Source: Chitinophagia bacterium (GTDB lineage Bacteria > Bacteroidota > Bacteroidia > Chitinophagales > Chitinophagaceae). From it: DNA of 34,448 nt. Below, piece by piece: positions 1 to 9,045 of the stretch. The position numbers were made by a program, and so were the translations under genes. Location of the stretch: the NCBI GenBank assembly GCA_009920495.1, contig RFZW01000009.1, positions 1-34,448 of the forward strand, given 5' to 3'. The notes beneath the pieces were generated by a model. The model did no database searches and was not told the origin of the DNA. It was given only the letters and a program-made list of their open reading frames with translations. Position 1 is the stretch's first letter, and each line of letters starts with the position of its first letter.

Positions 1-1164
1 AATGATATGATACAACTTGATACTAAGTGCCATAAATAGCATTTTAGCATTTGCATTGCGTTCAATATGGTAAACTGACTTATCTAGTTCATTTACAATG
101 GATTCCATCTGGCTCACCCCTGCAATTTTGTTGATTCTTAGGGCAAAATCCTTTAAATCACTATCCAAAGGGAGGTCGGATCCCATCGTTTTTAGCCGAA
201 TACTATGTTCTAATAGGTGGTTGAAATACTTTAAAAACTGTTTTTGTTGCTCTCTGCCCAACTTACTCATTTCTTCCACCCATTTTAATTGGGCCACCGG
301 ACCCATTTTCAATATGGCGTTCAGCCAATCCTTAATCATACTAATATAGTCCTGGTCACTATGTTGGATTAAGTGAAGTGCTTCCCTGTAGTTGCCCTCC
401 GCCAAAATAGCCACTTGTTTTGCTTTTTCAGGGGCTAGTTTAGCACGACCAATTAAAGCAGACTCAATTTCATGGGTTGTCAGCCTAGGCACTTTTACAA
501 ATTGGCACCTACTTAAGATGGTGGGTAAAATATTTTCCTCTGAAGCGGCGACTAAAATAAATATGGTGTTGTCAGGTGGCTCCTCTATTAATTTTAAAAG
601 TTTATTGCCTTCTTTTCCCAAATATTCGGGCATCCATAAAACCAACACTTTATAGGCACTCTCGAAACTTTTAAATGATAATTTTTTGATGATTTCATTA
701 CACTCGTCTGCACTAATATTTCCTTGCTTGTTTTCAGCTTTAATAAATTGAAGCCAATCAAAAGCATTGCCATTAGGATAGCCGTTTATAAATTCACGCC
801 ATTGCTCAATAAAATTTGCACTAATATTTTTTTGTCCTGGCTTTTCAATAATGGTTGGAAATGAGAAATGTAAATCAGGGTGCATTAGTTGACTGGCTCT
901 GTGATACGCTGGTACATCTGCAATTTGTTCTGGCGTATAAAATGGTTGCGCAATTGGCTCGGCGGGTGCACCAAATAAATCAGCGGTTGCAGCAGCTTGG
1001 TTGGGGATACTTACAATGTATTGTGCGAATGCAACTGCTAATGGTAAAGCGCCTGATCCTTCCGGACCCACCAACAATAATGCATGGGGCAACCTTTGTT
1101 GCTGCACCATGTCCACCAATTGTTTTTTTAGTTTTTCCTGACCAATTACTTCGCTTAATAACAT
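1..1164 (-). CDS. holB: DNA polymerase III subunit delta' (partial, 3' end cut by window edge)
   Basis: Absent from the ORF track because the frame stays open to base 1; 388 codons are visible from an ATG at 1164. It is an AAA+-type clamp-loader subunit helping load the sliding clamp at the replication fork. The start MLLSEVIGQEKLK, the degenerate P-loop GPEGSGAL (residues 33-40, with Ala where an active P-loop has Lys), LIEEPP (191-196) and the SRC motif (217-219) fit delta', which usually does not bind ATP productively. The cysteine-rich zinc module expected after the P-loop in many delta' proteins is missing; residues about 51-92 are instead a linker rich in Ala, Pro and Gln before HPDLHF. 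It lies 53 bases downstream of the peroxidase gene and has its own promoter-like element TATCTTCG just before the ATG. The C-terminus is outside the window. Family assignment is strong. Confidence 0.9.
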   Translation of the reverse strand, partial: MLLSEVIGQEKLKKQLVDMVQQQRLPHALLLVGPEGSGALPLAVAFAQYIVSIPNQAAATADLFGAPAEPIAQPFYTPEQIADVPAYHRASQLMHPDLHFSFPTIIEKPGQKNISANFIEQWREFINGYPNGNAFDWLQFIKAENKQGNISADECNEIIKKLSFKSFESAYKVLVLWMPEYLGKEGNKLLKLIEEPPDNTIFILVAASEENILPTILSRCQFVKVPRLTTHEIESALIGRAKLAPEKAKQVAILAEGNYREALHLIQHSDQDYISMIKDWLNAILKMGPVAQLKWVEEMSKLGREQQKQFLKYFNHLLEHSIRLKTMGSDLPLDSDLKDFALRINKIAGVSQMESIVNELDKSVYHIERNANAKMLFMALSIKLYHII

Positions 1165-1168
1165 GAAA

Positions 1169-1176
1169 CGAAGATA
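1169..1176 (-). promoter_or_regulatory. Possible -7 promoter element before holB
   Basis: On the minus strand this reads TATCTTCG, one mismatch from the Bacteroidota -7 consensus TAnnTTTG, and it ends 4 bases before the holB ATG. No TTG -33 box is seen at the usual distance. If used, the transcript would have almost no 5' leader. This is inference from a short motif. Confidence 0.3.
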
Positions 1177-1217
1177 ACGCTTACTTTATAAAACTGCTTA
1201 AAATTACTAGTAGGACC

Positions 1218-1742
1218 TTATTTTAAATAAGCAGCTATAGCTTCACTGTCTGGTTTAACATTACTTGGGAAGTAAGCTAACATTTTGCCATTTTCATCCA
1301 ACAAAAACTTATTAAAGTTCCAGCTAATGTTCGCATCCAAAACACCATTTTTTGCTTTTTGCGTTAGCCATTGGTAAATAGGTGCAATGTTTGCGCCTTT
1401 GACATCAATTTTGTCAGCTAGTGGAAAATTGACACCATAATTTTCTTTACAAAAGGCGACAATTTCTTCATTAGTTCCGGGTTCCTGTCCACCAAATTGA
1501 TTGCAAGGAAATCCAAGAATGACTAATTTATCTTTGTATTGATCATACACTTTTTGAAGCGATTCATATTGCGGGGTGTAACCACATTTGGAAGCGGTAT
1601 TTACAATCAGTATTTTTTTTCCTTTGTAGGCAGCTAGGTTGATTTGCTTACCATCAATGCCAGCGACTTTAAAATTATGGATGCTTTGTGCATTTAAAAC
1701 TAAAGTGGTCATCATTAATATAAAACTTAAAATGGTTTTCAT
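1218..1742 (-). CDS. Glutathione peroxidase family protein (thiol peroxidase), exported
   Basis: A 174-residue GPx/BtuE-type peroxidase that reduces hydroperoxides with a cysteine in place of selenocysteine. The peroxidatic Cys is C53 in NTASKCGYTPQYE; FPCNQFGGQEPG (78-89) supplies the conserved Gln82, WNFNKF (141-146) supplies the Trp and Asn of the catalytic tetrad, and C98 in FCKENYGVNFP is where thioredoxin-dependent members keep their resolving Cys. That makes thioredoxin a likelier reductant than glutathione. Residues 1-18 form a signal peptide (MKTILSFILMMTTLVLNAQ), so the mature enzyme should be periplasmic or surface-associated. The ATG start gives the signal peptide directly. It sits between comF and holB on the same strand, 68 bases after comF, with a 12-bp dyad in that gap. 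Confidence 0.93.
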   Translation of the reverse strand: MKTILSFILMMTTLVLNAQSIHNFKVAGIDGKQINLAAYKGKKILIVNTASKCGYTPQYESLQKVYDQYKDKLVILGFPCNQFGGQEPGTNEEIVAFCKENYGVNFPLADKIDVKGANIAPIYQWLTQKAKNGVLDANISWNFNKFLLDENGKMLAYFPSNVKPDSEAIAAYLK

Positions 1743-1768
1743 GTGTAACTATTTTTTCTTTTAAAAAT

Positions 1769-1801
1769 TTTTATTGTTGTATAAATATAACAACAATAAA
1801 A
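1769..1801. terminator. 12-bp inverted repeat between comF and peroxidase gene (terminator or operator)
   Basis: The arms TTTTATTGTTGT and ACAACAATAAAA are perfect complements separated by a 9-base AT-only loop. On the minus strand the dyad lies about 10 bases after the comF stop and is followed by a loose T/A-rich stretch, which suits a weak terminator for radA-comF. It also lies 26 bases before the peroxidase ATG, so it could be an operator for a stress-inducible gene. The sequence alone does not decide between these. Confidence 0.45.
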
Positions 1802-1810
1802 CAAAAAAGT

Positions 1811-2533
1811 TTAAGATAGGGTATAAGCGGCTGCGGCAAATTGAATGGAGGCGGGTTTTGCTTGAAGTAAACATCGGCCTGCTGATTCGGCAGTGGCACC
1901 GGTGGTAATAATATCGTCCACCAAAAGCAGGTGTTTATTATAAATTTGGTCGGTATTTTTTAGACCAAAAAGCAAGGTGGTATTGTGGCCTCGCTCAATT
2001 CGATCCTTGCGTGTTTGGGTATTCGTTTTTTTGTTTTTAAATAGCACGGTTGGCAAAATGGGAATGGGGAATACCTGTGCGATACCTTCGCATAGGAGGA
2101 GGGACTGATTATAGCCCCTGGTCCTTTCCGTAATTTTTCGAACTGGAATGGGTATTAAAAAATCAATTTTATTAAACCGGCTTGCTTTTTTTAAAGCCCA
2201 GCCAATCATATTACCTAATAGCAAACCCGCCCTTTTATTTTGTTTGTATTTTAATTCAAAAAGTAACAATTGTACAATACTGTTTTTTGTAAAAAACAAA
2301 ACGGCCCCGCTTGGACCTGCAGCCAATCTTCCCCAAAATATTTTGTCGACATTATTATTTTCAATTTCAAAAAAATCAGTGAAGGGGAGTTGTGCATGGC
2401 AATTGGGGCATAATACTTGAAATTTTATTATATCAGTACTTCCGCAATGCAAACAAATTTTTGGATAAAATAAATGTAAAAATGCATTCAAGTATTTTTT
2501 TACGCGCAATGCAATATACTTGAAGAGTTTCAT
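1811..2533 (-). CDS. comF: ComF family phosphoribosyltransferase-like protein
   Basis: A 240-residue ComF/GntX-type protein. It has an N-terminal zinc-ribbon-like module (Cys27, Cys30, Cys42, Cys45 in KICLHCG and VLCPNCH) and a type I phosphoribosyltransferase fold whose PRPP-binding loop is VDDIITTGAT (205-214). PIPVRKITERTRGYNQS (about 128-144) is the other family hallmark. Family members support DNA uptake in competent bacteria; the biochemical substrate is not established. The ATG at 2533 lies 27 bases after the radA stop, so the two are probably co-transcribed. A comEC-like gene lies about 18 kb away in this window, consistent with competence potential but not proof of it. Confidence 0.92.
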   Translation of the reverse strand: MKLFKYIALRVKKYLNAFLHLFYPKICLHCGSTDIIKFQVLCPNCHAQLPFTDFFEIENNNVDKIFWGRLAAGPSGAVLFFTKNSIVQLLLFELKYKQNKRAGLLLGNMIGWALKKASRFNKIDFLIPIPVRKITERTRGYNQSLLLCEGIAQVFPIPILPTVLFKNKKTNTQTRKDRIERGHNTTLLFGLKNTDQIYNKHLLLVDDIITTGATAESAGRCLLQAKPASIQFAAAAYTLS

Positions 2534-2560
2534 GGCTATTTTTAAAAAAATCAGCGCCCA

Positions 2561-3931
2561 CTAAAAAAATAATCGATACGCTTCATCCACTCTTTCCACT
2601 GCAATAATTTGAATGCCGTGTTTTTTTTGTTCTATTCCTTTTTTATTAAACTCGGAAATATAAATTTTTTCGAATCCTAATTTTTCTGCTTCCGCAATGC
2701 GTTGTTGAATTCTATTAACCGCTCTAATTTCTCCATTCAATCCAACCTCACCAGCAAAACAAATTCCTTGCGGCAATGGCACATCTTCATAGGAGGAAAG
2801 TAAGGAAAGTATAATGGCTAAATCTAAGGAAGGATCTTCAATTTTTAATCCTCCGGCAATATTTACAAAAACATCTTTCATGCCAAACGCAAAGCCGCCG
2901 CGTTTTTCCAAAACGGCTAATAAAAGTTGCAGTCTTCTTAAGTCAAACCCAGTCACTGTGCGCTGTGGCGTGCCATACACACTTTGTGTAACCAATGCTT
3001 GCACTTCAATTAATAAAGGGCGCATGCCTTCCATGGAGGCTGCAATGGTACTGCCACTTAGTGATTCATTTCGTTGTGCAATTAAAAATGCAGAAGGGTT
3101 GTTAACTACTTTCATTCCTTCACTGGTCATTTCATAAATACCTAATTCACTTGTCCCACCAAATCTGTTTTTTAAAGTGCGCAACATGCGATACGCATAA
3201 TGGCGATCACCTTCAAATTGTAAAACGGTATCCACCATATGTTCTAAAATTTTGGGTCCAGCAATGGATCCTTCCTTGGTGATATGTCCAATTAAAAAAA
3301 CAGGAGTGCCTGTTTCTTTTGCAAATTTTTGAAATTCTGCAGCGGTTTGTTTTATTTGAGATACACTTCCAGCAGCAGAGTCAATCAAGTTGGATTCTAA
3401 AGTTTGAATTGAATCCACAATGACCACCGTTGGTTTTAATTTTTTAATTGCTTTAAAAATTTGTGCAGTATGTGTTTCTGTAAGTAAATAAAAATTTTCA
3501 TTTTGTAAGTTCAATCGGTCGGCACGCATTTTTACTTGTTGAATGCTTTCTTCCCCGCTGATGTATAAAACAGTTTGATCCTTCATCATCAAACCTTGTT
3601 GCAAAAACAAAGTACTCTTTCCAATACCAGGTTCCCCTGCGACTAAAATAATGGAGCCCAATACAATTCCACCGCCTAATACTCTGTTCAATTCCACATC
3701 TGAACTGTCAATTCTTTTTTCTGATTGGCTATTCACTTCATTTAAGGAGATGGCTTGATTTCCTTTTTGGTTCGTATGGTATCCTTCCCAATCAGAATTG
3801 GTTTCCTTTGTTTTTTCAACCAATTCTTCGGTAAAAGTGTTCCACTCATTACAAGCGGGGCATTTTCCGGCCCATTTTGCAGCCTCATAACCACAATTAT
3901 TACAGAAAAATGCCGATTTTGACTTACTCAT
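2561..3931 (-). CDS. radA: DNA repair protein RadA (branch-migration helicase)
   Basis: A full-length RadA/Sms of 456 residues, which promotes branch migration and processing of recombination intermediates with RecA. The order of parts is canonical: a C4 zinc finger (Cys10, 13, 24, 27), a RecA-like ATPase with Walker A GEPGIGKST (99-107) and Walker B VVIVDSIQT, the RadA-specific KNRFG motif (near residue 255), and a C-terminal Lon-protease-like domain that lacks proteolytic function in this family. It starts with an ATG 4 bases after a TATCTTTA element. It is divergent from the susC-like gene across a 230-base AT-rich gap and leads the radA-comF pair. Confidence 0.97.
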   Translation of the reverse strand: MSKSKSAFFCNNCGYEAAKWAGKCPACNEWNTFTEELVEKTKETNSDWEGYHTNQKGNQAISLNEVNSQSEKRIDSSDVELNRVLGGGIVLGSIILVAGEPGIGKSTLFLQQGLMMKDQTVLYISGEESIQQVKMRADRLNLQNENFYLLTETHTAQIFKAIKKLKPTVVIVDSIQTLESNLIDSAAGSVSQIKQTAAEFQKFAKETGTPVFLIGHITKEGSIAGPKILEHMVDTVLQFEGDRHYAYRMLRTLKNRFGGTSELGIYEMTSEGMKVVNNPSAFLIAQRNESLSGSTIAASMEGMRPLLIEVQALVTQSVYGTPQRTVTGFDLRRLQLLLAVLEKRGGFAFGMKDVFVNIAGGLKIEDPSLDLAIILSLLSSYEDVPLPQGICFAGEVGLNGEIRAVNRIQQRIAEAEKLGFEKIYISEFNKKGIEQKKHGIQIIAVERVDEAYRLFF

Positions 3932-3935
3932 GCTG

Positions 3936-3943
3936 TAAAGATA
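3936..3943 (-). promoter_or_regulatory. Possible -7 promoter element before radA
   Basis: Minus-strand TATCTTTA, one mismatch from TAnnTTTG, ends 4 bases before the radA ATG. The identical octamer at the identical distance precedes trmD. No -33 TTG is evident. The rest of the 3944-4161 gap is very AT-rich, with TATAATATAATATA runs and no further feature I can name. Confidence 0.35.
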
Positions 3944-4161
3944 ATCGCTTGACTAAATATATTTACAGTATTTACCGAAATGGGATCAAAATCAATAAAT
4001 AATATTAAATAATAATATGTATATAATATAATATAAAAATATAATATGTGTAAGTTTTTTCTTCAAAAAATAAATTAATGTTATCTTAAAGTTAAATTAT
4101 TTAAATTTTTTATTAAATTGTAAGCAAATAAGATTTTTTTAATAATAATACAAACAACAAC

Positions 4162-7100
4162 ATGAGAAAAAAACTATTATGGTGTTTGTTTTTTGCGTTT
4201 TTCTCTTTCCAAGCGGCGATCGCTCAAAACACAACTGTCACTGGTAAAGTATCCGATGAAAAAGGTGCTCCAGTTGAAGGTGCGGTGATTACTGAGAAAA
4301 GTGTATCAAAAAACAGAACACTAACTGATGCAAATGGTATTTTCAGAATCAGTGTTAAAGCTGGCGCTGTTTTGCAGGTTTCAAGTGTAGGCTTCGAAAA
4401 GAAAGAAGCTACATCGCAAGCAGTCACTAATTTCACTTTAAAGGCCTTAAAAGAAGATTTAAGTGAGGTGGTTGTTACGGCCTTGGGTATCAAAAAAGAA
4501 AAGAAAGCATTAGGTTATGCGGTTTCTTCTATTGGTAAAAAAGACTTAGAACAAAAACCTGAAATTGATATTGCGCGTTTATTAAATGGTAAAGCGCCTG
4601 GGGTAAACATTGGTAACACCAGTGGTTTATCTGGTTCTGGTACCAACGTGGTAATTCGTGCAATCAGTACCATTTCTGGTAACTCTCAACCATTATGGGT
4701 TGTAGATGGTGTGCCTTTTGATGGTGGTACGAATAACCAAGCAAATTTTACTTATGGTAATAACACGCCTAGCCGTTTCTTGGATTTAGATCCAAACAAC
4801 GTTGAGTCAATCGACGTTTTAAAAGGTTTGAGTGCGACAACACTATATGGTGAATTAGGAAGAAACGGGGTTATCTTAGTGACTACCAAGAACGGATCTA
4901 CTCAAAAAACTAGAAAGAAAAATGAGGTAACGGTTACACAGTCCTATGCAGTTAACCAAGTTGCTAATTTACCAGAATACAACACTTCCTATGGTGGTGG
5001 TTTTGATTTGAGTTTAGGTTTGGCATTCTTTTCTAACTGGGGTGCAAAGTTTACCGATCCTCCAGCGAAGGTGGCACATCCTTATAGCAGAGCGGCCTTA
5101 AATGCGGCATTTCCGCAATACGTAGGAAACAATAACTATGAATATAAATATTACAATAGCGTATCAAGATTTTTCCGTGATGGTGTTTCTAAAAACACTT
5201 CCGTAAACTTTGCAGGTTCTGCGCAAAATGTAAATTATAATATCAACTTTGGTAATACGGATGACCAAGGCTTCGTAGAAGGTAACGGTTCTAGAAAGAC
5301 CAATATCTCTATGGGAGGTACTATGAAATTATCAAACAAGTTAACCTTGAATGGTACATTTAACCATGTGAATACAGATGTGAAATCTCCACCAACTTCT
5401 CCTTCTTTTGGTTCTACTGCATCTAATCCATCCTTATATGGTGATGTAATGTATACACCAACTGCTGTAGATTTAATGGGATTGGAGTGGGAAAATCCGA
5501 TTGATCATTCTCATGTTTATTATAGAGGCGGTAATGATATTCAAAATCCTCGTTGGACTTTGAAAAACTCATTCACACAAGATAAAGTAAGCAGAAATTA
5601 CGGTCAGGTTTCTTTGAACTATGATTTAAGTCAAAAAATTAAAGTACAATATCGTTTTGGATATGATAATTATTCCAACTATCAATTGTATGCACAAAAT
5701 AAAGGAGGTACTTATTACCCACAAGGTTTCTTAAGAACTTCAACAGGCTTTAATACAATTTTAGATCATACATTAACTACCACATACAAAACTGATATTA
5801 ACAATGATTTCAATTTAGATGTATTAGCCGGTGTAAACTCAAGAGAATTAGGCTACAATCAAATGGGTGCAACAAGTAAGGATCAATTAGTTTTCGGATT
5901 ATTAGATCACACCAACTTTGTGACGCATGATATTGTGAATGAAGCCGGTGCTGATATGGATTACTTAATCAAATCACAATCAGTGGGAGCTTTTGGATCA
6001 GCGACATTAGGCTATAGAAGTTATGCTTACTTAGTAGTAGGTGGTAGAAATAGCTGGACTTCAACATTGGAAGCAGCGAACAGAAGCGTTTTCTATCCAA
6101 ATGTTAGTGGTTCATTTATTGCAACGGAAGCTTTTGACTTTTTAAGAAATAAGAAAAACATAAACTACTTAAAGTTCCGTTTAGGTTATTCAACTGCAGC
6201 AAACTTCCCTAATCCTTACTCAACAAGATCTGCATTAAGTATTTCTACAAGAAACTTTATGACGAATGCTGGTACAGTAATTAATACAAATGCGATCCCT
6301 AACTTCTTACCAAATCCAAATTTGAAGCCTGAGTTGATGGCAGAGACAGAGACTGGTATTGAAGGTAAGTTTTTCCAAAGCAGATTAAGTACGGATATCA
6401 CTTTGTATCAACGTGTATCTAATGATCAAATCTTGAACAGAGATTTAGATCCTTCTACTGGTTATACCTCTCAACAAATCAATGCTGGTAAAGTAACGAA
6501 TAAGGGTATTGAAGCGCAATTAGCTTATAAAATTATTAGAAACAAAGATTGGGTTTGGGAAGTAACAGGAAACTGGACAATCAATAAATCAATGGTATCT
6601 GATATCCCTTCTGACTTAAAAGAAATTGTTTATGCTGGTTATACCACTTTGGGAAACTTTGCAATTAACGGTCAGCCTTTAGGTATCATGAAAGGATATT
6701 ATTATCAAAGACATGAAAATGGCCAATTATTAGTAGGTGCTGGTGGTGATTATATCGCATCAACATCAATTGGCATTATTGGTGATCCAAACCCTGATTA
6801 TAAATTATCAGGTATTAATAGTATAACTTATAAATCATTAACATTCCGATTCCAAGTGGACTACACCCATGGTGGTGATATGTATTCTTCAACTGCTAGA
6901 TCATTGTTAGCGAGAGGGGTTACAAAAGACACTGAATTTGATCGTGCGGCACCTTATATTTTACCTGGTGTAACAGCAGATGGTAAACCAAATAATATTC
7001 AAATCAGTGCTACTCAGGGTTACTTCAATAACGTGTTTGGTCCAGACCAAGGAGGTATTTTTGATGCAACTGTAGTAAGATTAAGAGATATGTCATTATC

Positions 7101-7320
7101 TTATGCTTTGCCTGAAAAATTATTGAATAAAACACCATTTGGTAGTGTATCAATTACTGCGAATGGTAGTAACCTTTGGTATTATGCTCCCAACTTCCCT
7201 AAATACATGCACTTTGATCCTGAAACCAATGGTTTAGGTGTAGGTAACGGTAAGGGCTTGGAATTTATCACTGGTCCTTCTGCACGTAGAATGGGTTTAA
7301 GTGTAAGAATAACTTTTTAA
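4162..7320 (+). CDS. SusC/RagA-type TonB-dependent outer membrane transporter
   Basis: A 1052-residue SusC-family protein: the outer-membrane beta-barrel that, with its SusD partner, imports oligomeric nutrients using TonB energy. A signal peptide covers residues 1-21 (ending QAAIAQ). A carboxypeptidase-regulatory-like beta-sandwich follows (about 24-95, TVTGKVSDEKGAPVEGA), then the TonB-box-like LSEVVVTALG (100-109), the plug domain with VVIRAISTISG and WVVDGVPFDGG (about 115-245), and a long barrel ending in an aromatic residue (SVRITF), as expected for BAM recognition. No ECF sigma/anti-sigma pair, hybrid two-component regulator or glycoside hydrolase is next to it, so the substrate cannot be inferred. 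It is the first gene of a three-gene operon, 25 bases ahead of the susD-like gene. Confidence 0.96.
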   Translation: MRKKLLWCLFFAFFSFQAAIAQNTTVTGKVSDEKGAPVEGAVITEKSVSKNRTLTDANGIFRISVKAGAVLQVSSVGFEKKEATSQAVTNFTLKALKEDLSEVVVTALGIKKEKKALGYAVSSIGKKDLEQKPEIDIARLLNGKAPGVNIGNTSGLSGSGTNVVIRAISTISGNSQPLWVVDGVPFDGGTNNQANFTYGNNTPSRFLDLDPNNVESIDVLKGLSATTLYGELGRNGVILVTTKNGSTQKTRKKNEVTVTQSYAVNQVANLPEYNTSYGGGFDLSLGLAFFSNWGAKFTDPPAKVAHPYSRAALNAAFPQYVGNNNYEYKYYNSVSRFFRDGVSKNTSVNFAGSAQNVNYNINFGNTDDQGFVEGNGSRKTNISMGGTMKLSNKLTLNGTFNHVNTDVKSPPTSPSFGSTASNPSLYGDVMYTPTAVDLMGLEWENPIDHSHVYYRGGNDIQNPRWTLKNSFTQDKVSRNYGQVSLNYDLSQKIKVQYRFGYDNYSNYQLYAQNKGGTYYPQGFLRTSTGFNTILDHTLTTTYKTDINNDFNLDVLAGVNSRELGYNQMGATSKDQLVFGLLDHTNFVTHDIVNEAGADMDYLIKSQSVGAFGSATLGYRSYAYLVVGGRNSWTSTLEAANRSVFYPNVSGSFIATEAFDFLRNKKNINYLKFRLGYSTAANFPNPYSTRSALSISTRNFMTNAGTVINTNAIPNFLPNPNLKPELMAETETGIEGKFFQSRLSTDITLYQRVSNDQILNRDLDPSTGYTSQQINAGKVTNKGIEAQLAYKIIRNKDWVWEVTGNWTINKSMVSDIPSDLKEIVYAGYTTLGNFAINGQPLGIMKGYYYQRHENGQLLVGAGGDYIASTSIGIIGDPNPDYKLSGINSITYKSLTFRFQVDYTHGGDMYSSTARSLLARGVTKDTEFDRAAPYILPGVTADGKPNNIQISATQGYFNNVFGPDQGGIFDATVVRLRDMSLSYALPEKLLNKTPFGSVSITANGSNLWYYAPNFPKYMHFDPETNGLGVGNGKGLEFITGPSARRMGLSVRITF

Positions 7321-7345
7321 TACTAACTAAGTAAAAGTAAAGAAT

Positions 7346-9031
7346 ATGAAATATTTTAAAATTATAGTAATCCTAGCGTTATTTTCAACTACGGTTGCTT
7401 GTAACAAGCAGTTGGATGCGCTTTTGGAGAATCCAAATGCGCCTTCTGTGAATACTGCCGATGTTGACTTATTGTTGAACACGGTACAATTATCATTCAC
7501 AGGATTTTTTGACGATGCATCAAATTTAGGAGGTCAATTAACCAGACAACAAGCTATGTTTGGGCCCCTTTATTCAAATGCGTATTCACCTGGTACTTCT
7601 GATGGACTATGGTCAACAGGGTATACAAGTATTATCAAAAATGCAAATGCCTTAATTCCTTTGGCACAAACACAAAAGAAATATAGAGCATCTGGTATAG
7701 CTAAGTTTTTCAAAGCCTATACTTTAGCAACAATGGTAGATGCTTTTGGTGATATTCCTTGGACTGAAGCAGAATTAGGTATTGAAAACCCGAATCCTAA
7801 ACAAGACAAAGGTGCAGCTGTTTATGCTGCTGCGATTGCAATATTAGATGATGCGATTGTAGATTTTAGCAAAGCAGGATCTGCAGCAGTAGCCAATGAT
7901 TTATATTATGGCAATAGTGCTGCAAAATGGATTACAGCTTCAAAAACAATGAAATTTAAATTGTTAATGCAAACGCGTAAAGTAGATGCTACCGCTGCTG
8001 CAAAAATTCAAGCATTGGTAACCGCCGGTGATTTGATTTCAACTGCAGCCAATGACTTTAATTTCAAATACGGAACTAACAGAAATTCTCCTGATGCGCG
8101 TCATCCAGATTATGCTGGAAACTACAATGCAGCAGGTTCAGTGGGTGAGTATATGGGTGATTGGTTTATGTGGGCTGTAGCAGCAGAAAAAAATGGTGGA
8201 ACTATTTCTGGTGCAAAAGGAACCACATTAGATCCAAGACAACGTTACTATTTCTATCGTCAAAATACAAGCGGTGCTAACGTTAACGAAATCACTTTAT
8301 CTTGTATTACTTATCCAAAACCAGCGCACTATTCAGATGCGCAACCCTTCTGTTATTTAGGTACTGGCTATTGGGGACGTGATCATGGTGATAATAGTGG
8401 TACACCTCCAGATGGTTCTTTTAGAACGACTTGGGGTATTTATCCAGCAGGCGGTTTATTTGATGAAAATCAAAACACCAAAGTTGGTTTAGAAGTTGGT
8501 GGTAAAGGTGCTGGTATCTTACCAATTTGGAATTCAGAATTTACGCATTTCAAATTAGCGGAAGCTGCTGCAACTGGAGTTATTACCGGTGGTATGGCTG
8601 CTGCAAGAGTAAGTTTAGAAACTGCTATTAAAAATAATATGGCTAAAGTAACTGGTTTCCCTGCAACATTAGGTGTAACTCCTAGTACAACTTATGCGGC
8701 TAGTGCTACTACTATAGCTAATTATGTTAGCTTAGTTTTAGCTGCATATGATGCTGCTAATGATAATGGGAAATTAGAAATTATCATGAAAGAATACTAT
8801 TTGTCAACCTGGGGTAATGGTTGGGAGGCTTATAATGCATACAGACTTACTGGCTTTCCAAAAAATATGCAGCAAACAGTGTATTCTCCAACACCAGGCT
8901 TTTTTATACGTTCGTTTTACTATCCTTCCGTATATGTCAACAGAAACTTAAATGCACCGGCACAAAAAGCATTGGGTACTAAAGTTGATAAAGTATTTTG
9001 GGATAATAACGCAGATAATTTCATCAATTAA
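7346..9031 (+). CDS. SusD/RagB family nutrient-binding outer membrane lipoprotein
   Basis: A 561-residue SusD-like lipoprotein that caps the SusC barrel and binds substrate at the cell surface. The lipobox Cys is C19 (TTVACN), after a short hydrophobic signal. The N-terminal region with LTRQQ, the NANALIP segment and MVDAFGDIPWTEA, and the C-terminal YNAYRLTGFP region, resemble the SusD-like_2 group, which is often found with SusC proteins that have no polysaccharide-degrading neighbours. Its partner is the upstream susC-like gene; only 14 bases separate its stop from the next ATG. Substrate unknown. Confidence 0.93.
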   Translation: MKYFKIIVILALFSTTVACNKQLDALLENPNAPSVNTADVDLLLNTVQLSFTGFFDDASNLGGQLTRQQAMFGPLYSNAYSPGTSDGLWSTGYTSIIKNANALIPLAQTQKKYRASGIAKFFKAYTLATMVDAFGDIPWTEAELGIENPNPKQDKGAAVYAAAIAILDDAIVDFSKAGSAAVANDLYYGNSAAKWITASKTMKFKLLMQTRKVDATAAAKIQALVTAGDLISTAANDFNFKYGTNRNSPDARHPDYAGNYNAAGSVGEYMGDWFMWAVAAEKNGGTISGAKGTTLDPRQRYYFYRQNTSGANVNEITLSCITYPKPAHYSDAQPFCYLGTGYWGRDHGDNSGTPPDGSFRTTWGIYPAGGLFDENQNTKVGLEVGGKGAGILPIWNSEFTHFKLAEAAATGVITGGMAAARVSLETAIKNNMAKVTGFPATLGVTPSTTYAASATTIANYVSLVLAAYDAANDNGKLEIIMKEYYLSTWGNGWEAYNAYRLTGFPKNMQQTVYSPTPGFFIRSFYYPSVYVNRNLNAPAQKALGTKVDKVFWDNNADNFIN

Positions 9032-9045
9032 TAAATTTGACAATA

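Noticed and set aside
855-1166. Plus-strand ORFs at 98-1166
   Set aside because: They are antisense shadows of holB, which the track missed because it has no stop inside the window.
3960-4160. AT-rich gap before susC as a promoter or origin-like region
   Set aside because: Partial TAnnTTTG-like octamers exist (for example TAAGTTTT) but none has a TTG at proper spacing, and there are no DnaA-box clusters; I could not name a site.
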